Shown piece by piece: positions 23,947 to 32,127 of a DNA stretch of 33,987 bases. Made by a program: the position numbers and the translations under genes. Position 1 is the first letter of the stretch, and each line of letters begins with the position of its first letter. The stretch is from an uncultured bacterium (GTDB lineage Bacteria; Pseudomonadota; Alphaproteobacteria; SP197), in NCBI GenBank assembly GCA_938014945.1, contig CALLQH010000334.1, positions 1 through 33,987 of the forward strand, written 5' to 3'. A model generated the notes under the pieces. That model saw only the letters and a list, made by a program, of their open reading frames with translations, was not told the origin of the DNA and searched no databases.

Positions 23947-25424
23947 ACGCCCCGCTCGTCGTCTTCCGCGCCGATGCCGGCGGCAGCAACGGCAGCGGCC
24001 ATGTCCGCCGCTGCCGCGCGCTCGCCGCGGTCTTCCGCAACGCCGGCTGGCGCACCGCTTTCGCCACGGACGAGGCCTCCATCGACACCGTCGCCGAGAT
24101 GGGCGACGGCAGCGAGACCGTCGCCTTCGTCGACGGCGCCGCGCCGCCCGAACGGCAGGCCGCGGAGCTGGGCGAGGCCTGGCCCAGCGGTTTCGCCGTG
24201 CTGGTCTCCGATCACTACGGCCTTGATGCCGCCTTCGAGAAGGCCGCGCGCAAGGTAGCCCACCGCATCGTCGCCATCGACGATTTGGCCGACCGGCCGC
24301 GCGATGCCGACGTGCTGTTCGACAGCGCGCTGGGGCGCAACGAGGGCGACTACGGCGCCCTGGTGCCGACCACCTGCCGCGTGCTGACCGGCCCCGCCTA
24401 TGCCCTGCTGGGCCCCGCCTTCCTGGCCGCGCGCAGCGCCACGCAGCGCCCCGCGCCCGGTGCCTCCTTCCGCCGCGTCCATGTCGGCCTGGGCGGCGTC
24501 GAGCCCGGCCCGGTGATCGACCGCATCGTCGCGGGGCTGGCCGAAAGCGGCGTCGTGGAAACCATCGAAGTGGTGCTGGGCATGGAAGGCGAAGCCGCCG
24601 AACGGCTGCGCGCGACACGCTTCGCCGTGCCGGTGGAGGTTGCCGTCAACGTGCGCGACATGGCCGACCGTCTGGCGCGCGCCGACCTTGCCGTCGGTGC
24701 CGGCGGTTCCTCGGCATGGGAACGCTGCGCGCTCGGCCTGCCGACCCTGATGGTCACCGCCTACGAGAACCAGCGCCAGGTCGCCCGCGGCCTCGCCGAG
24801 GCGGGCGCCGTCCTGCCTCTGGGCTGGCACGATGCGGTGACGGCTGAGTCCGTTGCGCAAGCGGTGCGCGGGCTCGCCGCCGATCCCGACGCCGTCGCCG
24901 AACTCTCCCGACGCGCGCTTGCCCTGTGCGACGGCCGCGGCGCCGAACGCACCTGGCTCGCGAGCGATCACGAACATTCCGCCGCCGGACGCGTCACCCT
25001 GCGCCTGGCCGAACCCTCCGATGCCGCCCTGCTCTACGACTGGCAGAGCGCGCCCGAGACCCGCCGCTACGCCAAGCAGGCGACGATCCCGACGCGTGAG
25101 GAACACGAGGCCTGGTTCGCCCGCCGTCAAGGCGACCCCGACAGCCTGATCTGCATGATCGCCTGCGACGGCAAGCCGCGCGGCTGCCTGCGGCTCGACC
25201 GCATGGGCGAGGGCCGCGAGCGCCTCGTCTCCATCTACCTGGCGCCGGGCGCCTGGGGCCAGGGCATCGCCACCGCGGCGCTGGATCTCGCCCGCCGCCT
25301 TGCGCCCGGCTGGCGGTGCATCGCCGAGGTCCTGCCCGAGAACGACGCCTCGCACCGCCTCTTCCGCCGCGCGGGTTATCACGAGGAACAGCCGGGCACC
25401 TACGTCAGGGAGGCCGCAGCATGA
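23943..25424 (+). CDS. pseG: Fusion: PseG UDP-sugar hydrolase + PseH N-acetyltransferase
   Basis: A 493-residue protein joining two consecutive steps. Residues 1 to about 340 match PseG, the GT-B-like hydrolase that removes UDP from UDP-2,4-diacetamido-2,4,6-trideoxy-L-altrose; the catalytic-type His is His20 in NGSGHVRRC, and GAGGSSAWERCALGLP forms the UDP-binding region. Residues from about 347 are a GNAT domain (VTLRLAEPSDAALLYDW, acetyl-CoA loop GAWGQGIATAAL) that matches PseH, the C4-amine acetyltransferase. In Campylobacter and Helicobacter these are separate genes. Since PseH acts just before PseG, fusion could channel the intermediate. The reading frame is uninterrupted. Confidence 0.9.
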   Translation: MNAPLVVFRADAGGSNGSGHVRRCRALAAVFRNAGWRTAFATDEASIDTVAEMGDGSETVAFVDGAAPPERQAAELGEAWPSGFAVLVSDHYGLDAAFEKAARKVAHRIVAIDDLADRPRDADVLFDSALGRNEGDYGALVPTTCRVLTGPAYALLGPAFLAARSATQRPAPGASFRRVHVGLGGVEPGPVIDRIVAGLAESGVVETIEVVLGMEGEAAERLRATRFAVPVEVAVNVRDMADRLARADLAVGAGGSSAWERCALGLPTLMVTAYENQRQVARGLAEAGAVLPLGWHDAVTAESVAQAVRGLAADPDAVAELSRRALALCDGRGAERTWLASDHEHSAAGRVTLRLAEPSDAALLYDWQSAPETRRYAKQATIPTREEHEAWFARRQGDPDSLICMIACDGKPRGCLRLDRMGEGRERLVSIYLAPGAWGQGIATAALDLARRLAPGWRCIAEVLPENDASHRLFRRAGYHEEQPGTYVREAAA

Positions 25425-26482
25425 GTGCGAACGAGGTCACCATCGCTGGCCGCAGGATCGGGCCGGGGCATCCGCCCTATGTCATCGCCGAGCTGTCGGG
25501 CAACCACAACGGCGACATCGAGCGTGCCTTTGCCATCATGGAGATGGCCGCGCGCGCCGGGGCCGATGCGGTGAAGCTGCAGACCTACACCGCCGACACC
25601 ATCACCATCGACTGCGACCTGCCCGATTTCACGATCAAGGGCGGGCTGTGGGACGGGCGCACCCTGCATGAACTCTATGAGGAAGCGCACACGCCCTGGG
25701 ACTGGCATCCGCGCCTGTTCGAGAAGGGGCGCGAGCTGGGCCTGGCGGTCTTCTCCTCGCCCTTCGATGCGACCGCCGTCGACTTCCTCGAGAACCTCGA
25801 CGCGCCTGCCTACAAGATCGCGAGCTTCGAGGCGGTGGACCTGGAACTGATCACCAGGGTCGCCGCCACCGGCAGGCCGATGATCATGTCGACCGGCATG
25901 GCCGACCGCGCAGAGATCGAGGAAGCGGTCGCCACCGCGCGCAAGGGCGGCTGCAAGGAGCTGATCCTGCTCCACTGCATCAGCGGCTATCCCACGCCCG
26001 TCGCCGAGAGCAACCTCGCCACGATCCCGGATCTCGCCGCAAACTTCGATGCGGTGATCGGCCTTTCCGACCACACCCTGGGCACCGCCGTTTCGGTGGC
26101 GGCGATCGCGCTGGGCGCCTGCGTCATCGAGAAGCATGTGACGCTCGCCCGCGCCGACGGCGGACCCGATGCCGCCTTCTCGCTGGAGCCCGCGGAGCTC
26201 ACCGAACTCTGCGCCAGCACGCGCGCGGCCTTCGACGCCATGGGCAGGGTCGACTACGGCCTGAAGTCGAGCGAGCAGGGCAACGCCCAGTTCCGCCGCT
26301 CGATCTACGCCGTCGCCGACATTCCCGCGGGCGCGACGCTCGACCGCGGCAACATCCGCGTCATCCGGCCGGGCCACGGCCTTGCCCCGCGCCACCTGCC
26401 CGCCGTGCTGGGGCGCACCGCCCGCGCGGCGATCACGCGCGGCACGCCGATCACCTTCGACCTCCTGGGAGACAAGGCATGA
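25421..26482 (+). CDS. pseI: Pseudaminic acid synthase PseI (NeuB family)
   Basis: Condenses 2,4-diacetamido-2,4,6-trideoxy-L-altrose with phosphoenolpyruvate to give pseudaminic acid. It has 353 residues: an N-terminal NeuB TIM barrel (YVIAELSGNHNGD, AVKLQTYTADT, KIASFE, GLSDHTLG, EKHVTLAR) and a C-terminal SAF antifreeze-like domain (SIYAVADIPAGATLDRGNIRVIRPG). The PseI-type wording GGPDAAFSLEP and KSSEQGN favours PseI over sialic or legionaminic synthases. ATG 25421 overlaps the previous stop; an open frame back to 25316 lies inside the PseG-PseH gene. Confidence 0.93.
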   Translation: MSANEVTIAGRRIGPGHPPYVIAELSGNHNGDIERAFAIMEMAARAGADAVKLQTYTADTITIDCDLPDFTIKGGLWDGRTLHELYEEAHTPWDWHPRLFEKGRELGLAVFSSPFDATAVDFLENLDAPAYKIASFEAVDLELITRVAATGRPMIMSTGMADRAEIEEAVATARKGGCKELILLHCISGYPTPVAESNLATIPDLAANFDAVIGLSDHTLGTAVSVAAIALGACVIEKHVTLARADGGPDAAFSLEPAELTELCASTRAAFDAMGRVDYGLKSSEQGNAQFRRSIYAVADIPAGATLDRGNIRVIRPGHGLAPRHLPAVLGRTARAAITRGTPITFDLLGDKA

Positions 26483-27762
26483 GCGATCTCGCCCTGCTTG
26501 GCGGGACGCCCGCCGTGGAAGGACCGCTGAAGGTCTTCCGCGCCATCGGTGAGCGCGAGCGCGCACTGGTCAACGAGGTGATCGACGGCGGCCTGCTCTC
26601 GGGTTTCTACGGTTCCTGGGGCGATGAGTTCTGGGGCGGCCCGATGGTCAGGCGCCTGGAGGCGCTGTGGCAGGAGAAGCTCGGCTGCCGCCATGTCGTC
26701 AGCGTCAACTCCGCGACCTCGGGCCTGTTCGCCGCCGCGGGCGCCATCGGCCTGTCGCCGGGCGACGAGGTGATCTGCCCGCCGACCACCATGTCGGCGA
26801 CGGCCGTGGCGCCGATGTTCTACGGCGCCGTGCCGGTCTTCGCCGACATCGAGGATGAGACCTTCGGCCTCGACCCCGCCGCCGTCGCCGCCGCCATCGG
26901 GCCGAAGACCAGGGCGATCTTCGCGGTCAACCTGTTCGGCCATCCCGCACGCCTTGCCGAACTGCGCGCGCTTGCCGACCGCCACGGCCTCTACCTGGTG
27001 GAGGACAACGCCCAGGGTCCCTTCGCCATGGAAAACGGCCGCCCCGCCGGCACCATCGGCCACATCGGCGTCTTCAGCCTCAACGTCCACAAGCACATCC
27101 AGACCGGCGAGGGCGGCATCTGCGTCACGGAAGACGACGACCTGGCGCTGCGCATGCAGATGATCCGCAACCACGGGGAAAACGTGGTGCGCGACGTGGA
27201 GGTCGGCGACATCGCCAACACCATGGGTCTCAACTTCCGCATGACCGAACTGAGTGCCGCCGTCGGCGTCGGCCAGATCGAACGTGCCGAGGAGATCATC
27301 GACGGCCGTGTCGCCATCGCCGAACACCTCTCCGAGGGGCTTGCCGGCATCGAGGGGTTTGCCGTGCCCGCCGTGCGCGAAAACTGCCGCCACGTCTATT
27401 ACGTCTGGACCGCCAAGGCCGATCCCGCCGTGCTGGGCATCAGGCGCGAGACGCTGGTCGCCGCCCTGCAGGCCGAGGGCGTGCCCGCCGCAGGCGGCTA
27501 CGTCGCGCCGCTCTACCGTCTGCCCATGTTCCGCGAGCGCCGCGCCATCGGGCGCGACGGTTTCCCCTTCACCGGCTCGAACCAGGCCTATGGCGAGGGC
27601 CTGTGCCCCGTGGCCGAGGCGATGCACGCCACCGGCTTCGTCACCTACGAGATCTGCGCCCACGACCCCAGCCCCGCCCAGCGCGACCAGCTTGTCGCCG
27701 CCGTGCGCAAGGTGATCGCGGGCGCCGATGAACTGGCTGATTGGGAGGCAGCGCAGCCGTGA
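26479..27762 (+). CDS. DegT/DnrJ/EryC1/StrS aminotransferase (second copy)
   Basis: PLP-dependent sugar aminotransferase of 427 residues, distinct from PseC. The N-terminal LALLGGTPAVEGPL is typical of the StrS/AHBA-synthase branch. The PLP Lys is Lys205 (FSLNVHKHIQTGEGG), preceded by VEDNAQGPFA with its ring-nitrogen Asp. Its neighbours are an SpsF-type nucleotidyltransferase and a Gfo/Idh/MocA oxidoreductase. Oxidoreductase plus StrS-like aminotransferase is the usual pair for making a 3-amino or cyclitol-type aminosugar, so this may form a second amino-sugar module (inference). It overlaps pseI by ATGA. Confidence 0.88.
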   Translation: MSDLALLGGTPAVEGPLKVFRAIGERERALVNEVIDGGLLSGFYGSWGDEFWGGPMVRRLEALWQEKLGCRHVVSVNSATSGLFAAAGAIGLSPGDEVICPPTTMSATAVAPMFYGAVPVFADIEDETFGLDPAAVAAAIGPKTRAIFAVNLFGHPARLAELRALADRHGLYLVEDNAQGPFAMENGRPAGTIGHIGVFSLNVHKHIQTGEGGICVTEDDDLALRMQMIRNHGENVVRDVEVGDIANTMGLNFRMTELSAAVGVGQIERAEEIIDGRVAIAEHLSEGLAGIEGFAVPAVRENCRHVYYVWTAKADPAVLGIRRETLVAALQAEGVPAAGGYVAPLYRLPMFRERRAIGRDGFPFTGSNQAYGEGLCPVAEAMHATGFVTYEICAHDPSPAQRDQLVAAVRKVIAGADELADWEAAQP

Positions 27763-28508
27763 GCCGCCCGCGTTTCGTTGCCAGCATCGAGGCCCGCATG
27801 GGTTCCTCGCGCCTGCCGGGCAAGGTGCTGATGGACGTCTGCGGCAAGCCCGCGCTGTCGCGCCTTGTCGAGCGCCTGCGCGCGGTCGAGGGGCTGGACG
27901 GCATCGTGCTCGCGACCAGCACCGCGCCCGCCGACGATGCGCTGGAGGCCTGGGCGAAACAGGAAGGTGTCGCCTGCTTCCGCGGCAGCGAGGACGACGT
28001 GCTGGCCCGTGTCGTCGGCGCGCAGCAATCCGTGGGCGGCGAGATCGTCGTCGAGGTCACCGGCGACTGCACCCTGCTGCCGCCCGATATCGTGGAGCTG
28101 GGCATCGCCACCTTCCTTGCCAACGACGCCGACGTGGTGAGCAACGTGGGGCCGGTGCAGACCTTCCCCATGGGCGCCGACGTTCAGGTCTTCCCGCTGA
28201 AGCTGCTGGAGGAGGTCGCCGCTACGGTCGACGATCCCGCCGTGCGCGAACACGTCTCGCTCTATTTCTACGACCACCCGGAGCGCTACCGCATCCACTA
28301 CATCGTCGCGCCCCAGGCCTGGCGCCATCCCGACTGGCGCCTGCAGCTCGACTATCCCGAGGACCTGCGTTTGATCGAGGCGGTCTATCGCGAGCTGGAG
28401 CCGCGCCACGGCCCGGTCTTCGATCTCGCGCCCATCGTCGACATGCTGACCGGCAAGCCGGAGATCCTCGCCATCAACATCGACTGCGAGGAGAAGGCGG
28501 CGCGATGA
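27759..28508 (+). CDS. SpsF-type cytidylyltransferase (stand-alone paralog)
   Basis: Nucleotidyltransferase of 249 residues, a paralog of the N-terminal half of the fusion at 20696. Both share ARMGS-S/T-RLPGKVL near the start and ACFRGSEDDVL. The Asp in VTGDCTLLPP marks the metal-binding region. GTG 27759 overlaps the previous stop as GTGA. The operon lacks an ordinary PseF, so this is one of two candidates for the CMP-nonulosonate synthetase. It could instead activate the product of the flanking aminotransferase and oxidoreductase. Confidence 0.85.
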   Translation: MSRPRFVASIEARMGSSRLPGKVLMDVCGKPALSRLVERLRAVEGLDGIVLATSTAPADDALEAWAKQEGVACFRGSEDDVLARVVGAQQSVGGEIVVEVTGDCTLLPPDIVELGIATFLANDADVVSNVGPVQTFPMGADVQVFPLKLLEEVAATVDDPAVREHVSLYFYDHPERYRIHYIVAPQAWRHPDWRLQLDYPEDLRLIEAVYRELEPRHGPVFDLAPIVDMLTGKPEILAINIDCEEKAAR

Positions 28509-29509
28509 ACCGCCCCCTCGTCACGGCCCTCTTCGGCTGCGGCCAGATCGGCAGCGGTTATGCCGCCGATCCGCGGATGGCGCAGCACTACCGCTACGCC
28601 ACCCATGCCCAGGTGCTGAGCCACCACCCGGCCTTCGACTGGCGTGTCGCCGTCGATCCCCGGGCCGAAAGCGCGCAGGCCTGCGCGGCGGCTTACGGCG
28701 TGGAGGCGGCGACCGACGTCGCCGGGATCGCCGCGCCGGAAACCATCGAGGTTGCCGTGCTGGCGACGCCGCCGGGCACGCGCATCGGCCTGCTGGAAGC
28801 CCTGCCGGGCCTGAAGGCCGTGATCGTGGAAAAGCCCCTGGGCGCGACGCTCGCCGAGGCCGAGGAATTTGCACAGGCCTGCGAAACACGCGGCATCGTC
28901 TGCCAGGTCAACCTGCCCCGACGCGCCGATGCCAGCCACCGCGCGCTGGCTGAGGGCGGCCTCGAGGCGCGAATCGGCCGGGTGCAGGGCGCGTTCCTGA
29001 CCTACGGCAACGGCCTCATCAACAACGGCACCCACATGATCGATCTGGCCCGCGCGCTGCTGGGCGAGGTCGCCCATGCCGGCGTTCCGGCCGGCGCGAA
29101 GAGCTTTGCCGAAGGCCCCATCCCCGGCGACCGCAACCTGCCCTTCTGCCTGACCATGGAGAGCGGCATTGCCGTGATGGGCCAGCCGCTCTCCTTTGCC
29201 GCCTACCGCGAGAACGGCCTCGACCTGTGGGGCGAGAAGGGGCGCCTGGCGATCGTGCAGGAGGGCCTGCGTTTCTGCTTCTTCCCGCGCCGCGACAACC
29301 GCTCCACCACCGGCGCGCATGAGGTTGCGGGCGATGCGCCCGAGGCCGAGACCACGACCATGGGCGAGGCGCTCTACGCCATCTACGACGACCTTGCCGA
29401 AGCGTTGCGTTCAGGCGGCGCGCCGGTGAGCCCCCTATCCTCGGCGCTCGCCACCGCGCGTGTCGTTGCCACCCTGTTGGCGGCCGGTCCGTCGGAAACG
29501 GTTGCCTGA
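28505..29509 (+). CDS. Gfo/Idh/MocA family oxidoreductase (second copy)
   Basis: NAD(P)-binding oxidoreductase of 334 residues. The Rossmann segment reads LFGCGQIGSGYAADP, with the EKPLGATLAEAEE motif and the NNGTHMIDLARAL stretch supplying the active-site Asp/His region. It differs clearly from the copy at 19731, so the two are unlikely to be redundant. ATGA overlap with the SpsF paralog and TGATG overlap with the next gene suggest one coordinated module with the second DegT aminotransferase. Confidence 0.85.
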   Translation: MNRPLVTALFGCGQIGSGYAADPRMAQHYRYATHAQVLSHHPAFDWRVAVDPRAESAQACAAAYGVEAATDVAGIAAPETIEVAVLATPPGTRIGLLEALPGLKAVIVEKPLGATLAEAEEFAQACETRGIVCQVNLPRRADASHRALAEGGLEARIGRVQGAFLTYGNGLINNGTHMIDLARALLGEVAHAGVPAGAKSFAEGPIPGDRNLPFCLTMESGIAVMGQPLSFAAYRENGLDLWGEKGRLAIVQEGLRFCFFPRRDNRSTTGAHEVAGDAPEAETTTMGEALYAIYDDLAEALRSGGAPVSPLSSALATARVVATLLAAGPSETVA

Positions 29510-30621
29510 TGCGTATTCTGATTCATGTCGAGGATCCCGGTGCGGCAAACTGGATCGCGCCGCTGATCGGCGCGCTTGAAGGTCACGACCTCCACGTCAT
29601 CGCCGAAGGTGCGGCGGCGGCCTATCTCGCCGACCGCGGCGTTACGACACGGGAGTGGCCCGGACAGACCAGCGCGGCCGCCCTGCTCGACAGCTTCCGC
29701 CCCGACGCCGTGATCGCGGGCACCGCCGAGAACCTGGAGAGCCGCGGCCTGGACCTGATCGACCTTGCCCGTCTGCGCGACATCCCCAGCGCCAGCCCGA
29801 TCGACCAGGCCGCCAACGCCGCCCATCGCTTCCGCGGGCGCAGCGACGACCCCCGCCGCCACGCACCCGACCTGCTGTTCCTGCCCGACGATGCCGCCGC
29901 CCAGGCCTTTCGCGACCTGGGGTTCCCCGACATCTCGCTGGCGGTGACCGGCAATCCTCATCATGCGCGCCTGGCGGCCACCGTGGACACGCTTGCCGCC
30001 GCCGATGCCGCAGCGCTGCGCGCGCGGGTCGCGCCGGGTGCCGGCTCGCGTCCGCTCATCGTCTTCCTGGCCGAGATCGGTTACGTCGTGAATCCCGAGG
30101 CCGAACGCTGGGAACGCGAACTCGCCTTCACGGGACGCAAGGGCAACGCACCGCGCGCGCCGCGCATGCTGGAAGAGCTGGTCGACGCGCTGGACGCGGC
30201 CGCCATCGAGCGTTTCCTGGTGTTGCGCCTGCACCCCAAGAACACGGCCGAGGAATTCGACGGCACCGCCGATGCGGTCGATCTGGTGAGCCAGGGCGGC
30301 GATCCGTTGCCGCTGGTCTATGCCGCCGATCTGGTGGTCGGGCTTTCGGGCTCCCTGCTGGAAGAGGCGCACCTGATGGGCAAGCGATGCCTTTCCATCC
30401 TGCCCCATCCGGTGGAGCGCGACTGGCTGCAGGGGCTTGCCTCCGGCGCGATCCCGGTGGCGGCCGACCGTGCCGAACTGCGCGCACTGCTGCCCAGGGT
30501 CCTGGCCGCTCCGCCGCCCCAGGCCGCCGCCCTGCGCCGCGATGCCACCGAAACCATGCTCTCTGCGCTCAACACGCTGGTCGGCCAGCGCGCCGCGCGC
30601 CGCGCCTGGAGCGCGACGTGA
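29509..30621 (+). CDS. GT-B-like protein of the nonulosonate locus
   Basis: A 370-residue protein I cannot place in a named family with certainty. The start ILIHVEDPGAANWIAPLIGAL and the late VVGLSGSLLEEAHLMGKRCLSILP look like the two Rossmann halves of a GT-B fold, as in UDP-GlcNAc 2-epimerases or glycerophosphotransferase-like glycosyltransferases. LRLHPKN resembles a phosphate-contact loop. No signal peptide or membrane segment is seen. It could be the transferase that moves the finished sugar to its acceptor, or an NDP-sugar processing enzyme. Junctions are TGATG at the start and GTGA at the end. Confidence 0.7.
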   Translation: MRILIHVEDPGAANWIAPLIGALEGHDLHVIAEGAAAAYLADRGVTTREWPGQTSAAALLDSFRPDAVIAGTAENLESRGLDLIDLARLRDIPSASPIDQAANAAHRFRGRSDDPRRHAPDLLFLPDDAAAQAFRDLGFPDISLAVTGNPHHARLAATVDTLAAADAAALRARVAPGAGSRPLIVFLAEIGYVVNPEAERWERELAFTGRKGNAPRAPRMLEELVDALDAAAIERFLVLRLHPKNTAEEFDGTADAVDLVSQGGDPLPLVYAADLVVGLSGSLLEEAHLMGKRCLSILPHPVERDWLQGLASGAIPVAADRAELRALLPRVLAAPPPQAAALRRDATETMLSALNTLVGQRAARRAWSAT

Positions 30622-31148
30622 GGCTGGAGACACCTCTCGTGACCCCGTCGCTGAACCTGCGCACGCTGGAGGCGCGCCATGCGGGCGGAGCCTATCTTGC
30701 CTGGATGAACGATTCCGAGGTGATGGCCTTTACCGAGTCCCGCTTTGCCAGCCACGATGCCGCCTCGCTCGAGGCGTTCATCGCAGCGATGAACGACAGC
30801 CCCGCCAATCTGCTGCTGGGCCTGTTCGACCGGGCCGACGATGCCCATATCGGCAACATCAAGCTCGGCCCCATCGAGGCCTGGCACGGCCGCGCCTGGA
30901 TCGGCATCGTCATCGGCGAGCGGACGCGCTGGGGCAGGGGCCTGGCGAGAGAGGCGATCGACGCCTTGGCGCGCTACGGCCTGGAGAGCCTGGGACTGCG
31001 CCGGGTGCTGGCCGGCATCTATGCCGACAACACCGGCTCCCTGCGCGCCTTCGCCAAGGCGGGCTTTGCCGAGATTGCCCGCCTGCCGCAGCACAGCCGC
31101 AGCGGCGAGACCTTCGTCGACGACGTGATCATGGCCCGCGGAGCCTGA
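30618..31148 (+). CDS. GNAT family N-acetyltransferase (RimJ/RimL-like)
   Basis: Acetyl-CoA-dependent acetyltransferase of 176 residues with the motif-A loop RTRWGRGLAREAIDAL and the C-terminal GSLRAFAKAGF element. Together with the PseH domain in the PseG fusion it gives the locus two GNAT activities, so it may acylate another amine or hydroxyl on the sugar. The start is GTG 30618, overlapping the previous stop; an in-frame GTG at 30639, preceded by GGAG, is an alternative that would remove seven residues. Confidence 0.82.
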   Translation: MRLETPLVTPSLNLRTLEARHAGGAYLAWMNDSEVMAFTESRFASHDAASLEAFIAAMNDSPANLLLGLFDRADDAHIGNIKLGPIEAWHGRAWIGIVIGERTRWGRGLAREAIDALARYGLESLGLRRVLAGIYADNTGSLRAFAKAGFAEIARLPQHSRSGETFVDDVIMARGA

Positions 31149-31153
31149 AACCG

Positions 31154-32086
31154 ATGAACCTGTTGCAGCAGACACGCCAGAGCATCGCAGACCGCCTGTT
31201 CATCAACGCCCTGGCGCGCCACCGCAGCCGCATGGGGCGCCAGGACGCGCCGCGCTACACGAAACACTGGCAGGCCTGCCGCAAGGCGATGTCCGATCCG
31301 CTGCCGCCCGCGGGCGAACTGGCGCCTGCCATCGCCGCCTTCGCCCGCGACGGCGTGACGAGCTTCCAGACGCAGGAAACCGGAGCCATCGCACGCAGCA
31401 TCTCCGCGAAACTCGCCGCGCGCGAGGCTGCCGGCGAGACGGTCTGGCTGGACGACCCCCAGACCATCGGCAACAACCGCTACGCCGGCGAGACCTGGCG
31501 CGATTTTCCGGAGCTGGAAGGCCTGTTCCGCGGGCCGCTCGGCACCTTCCTGGAACACTACTTCGGCTGCCACTACCGCATCTGGTTCGCGCTGCTCTAC
31601 CGCAACACCCACAAGAAGGATGCGCGCGTCGGCTCCCAGCGCTGGCACAGCGACGCCGGGCCGGGAAGCTGCGTCAACGTGATGTTCTATCTCGACGAGA
31701 CCGCGCCCGAGAACGGCCCCCTGGAAGCCCTGCCCTGGCCCCAGGCCCTGGAGATCTTCCGCGGCGAGCGCGCCGCCCTGCGCGCCGCCGGCGGCCCGCG
31801 CGAGACCGGCGGCGACCGCAACGGCGCACTCTATGACCATTATGCACAGGTCATCGCCGACCGCTATGCCGGCGATGTGGTACAACCCGCCGGCCCCGCC
31901 GGGCTGGTCGTACCCTTCCTCAACAACACCATCCACCGCGGCGGTTTTCCGGCCCCCGGCCACAGCCGCACGGCGATGGTCTTCCACTGCTATCCGGGCG
32001 CACAACCCACGCCGTTTGCCCTTTACCGCGAGCGCGGCCTGGCCAAGCCCGCATCCTACCCGCGCGATCCGGAGCAGGCCTTCTGA
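31154..32086 (+). CDS. Phytanoyl-CoA dioxygenase-like Fe(II)/2-oxoglutarate oxygenase
   Basis: A 310-residue protein with a recognisable 2-His-1-carboxylate facial triad: His165-Ser-Asp167 (QRWHSDAGPG) and His261 (NTIHRGG), followed 11 residues later by Arg272 (GHSRTAM), the usual 2-oxoglutarate anchor. The spacing fits the PhyH superfamily. The N-terminal 60 residues are basic and unassigned. Being embedded in a nonulosonate operon, it may hydroxylate the sugar or a carrier; no such step is part of known pseudaminic pathways. It starts 5 nt after the GNAT stop, and its own stop overlaps an in-frame ATG of the next gene. Confidence 0.8.
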   Translation: MNLLQQTRQSIADRLFINALARHRSRMGRQDAPRYTKHWQACRKAMSDPLPPAGELAPAIAAFARDGVTSFQTQETGAIARSISAKLAAREAAGETVWLDDPQTIGNNRYAGETWRDFPELEGLFRGPLGTFLEHYFGCHYRIWFALLYRNTHKKDARVGSQRWHSDAGPGSCVNVMFYLDETAPENGPLEALPWPQALEIFRGERAALRAAGGPRETGGDRNGALYDHYAQVIADRYAGDVVQPAGPAGLVVPFLNNTIHRGGFPAPGHSRTAMVFHCYPGAQPTPFALYRERGLAKPASYPRDPEQAF

Positions 32087-32127
32087 TGGGCCGCCCCGCG
32101 TCATCACCCGACCGTCAGGAGGTCGCC

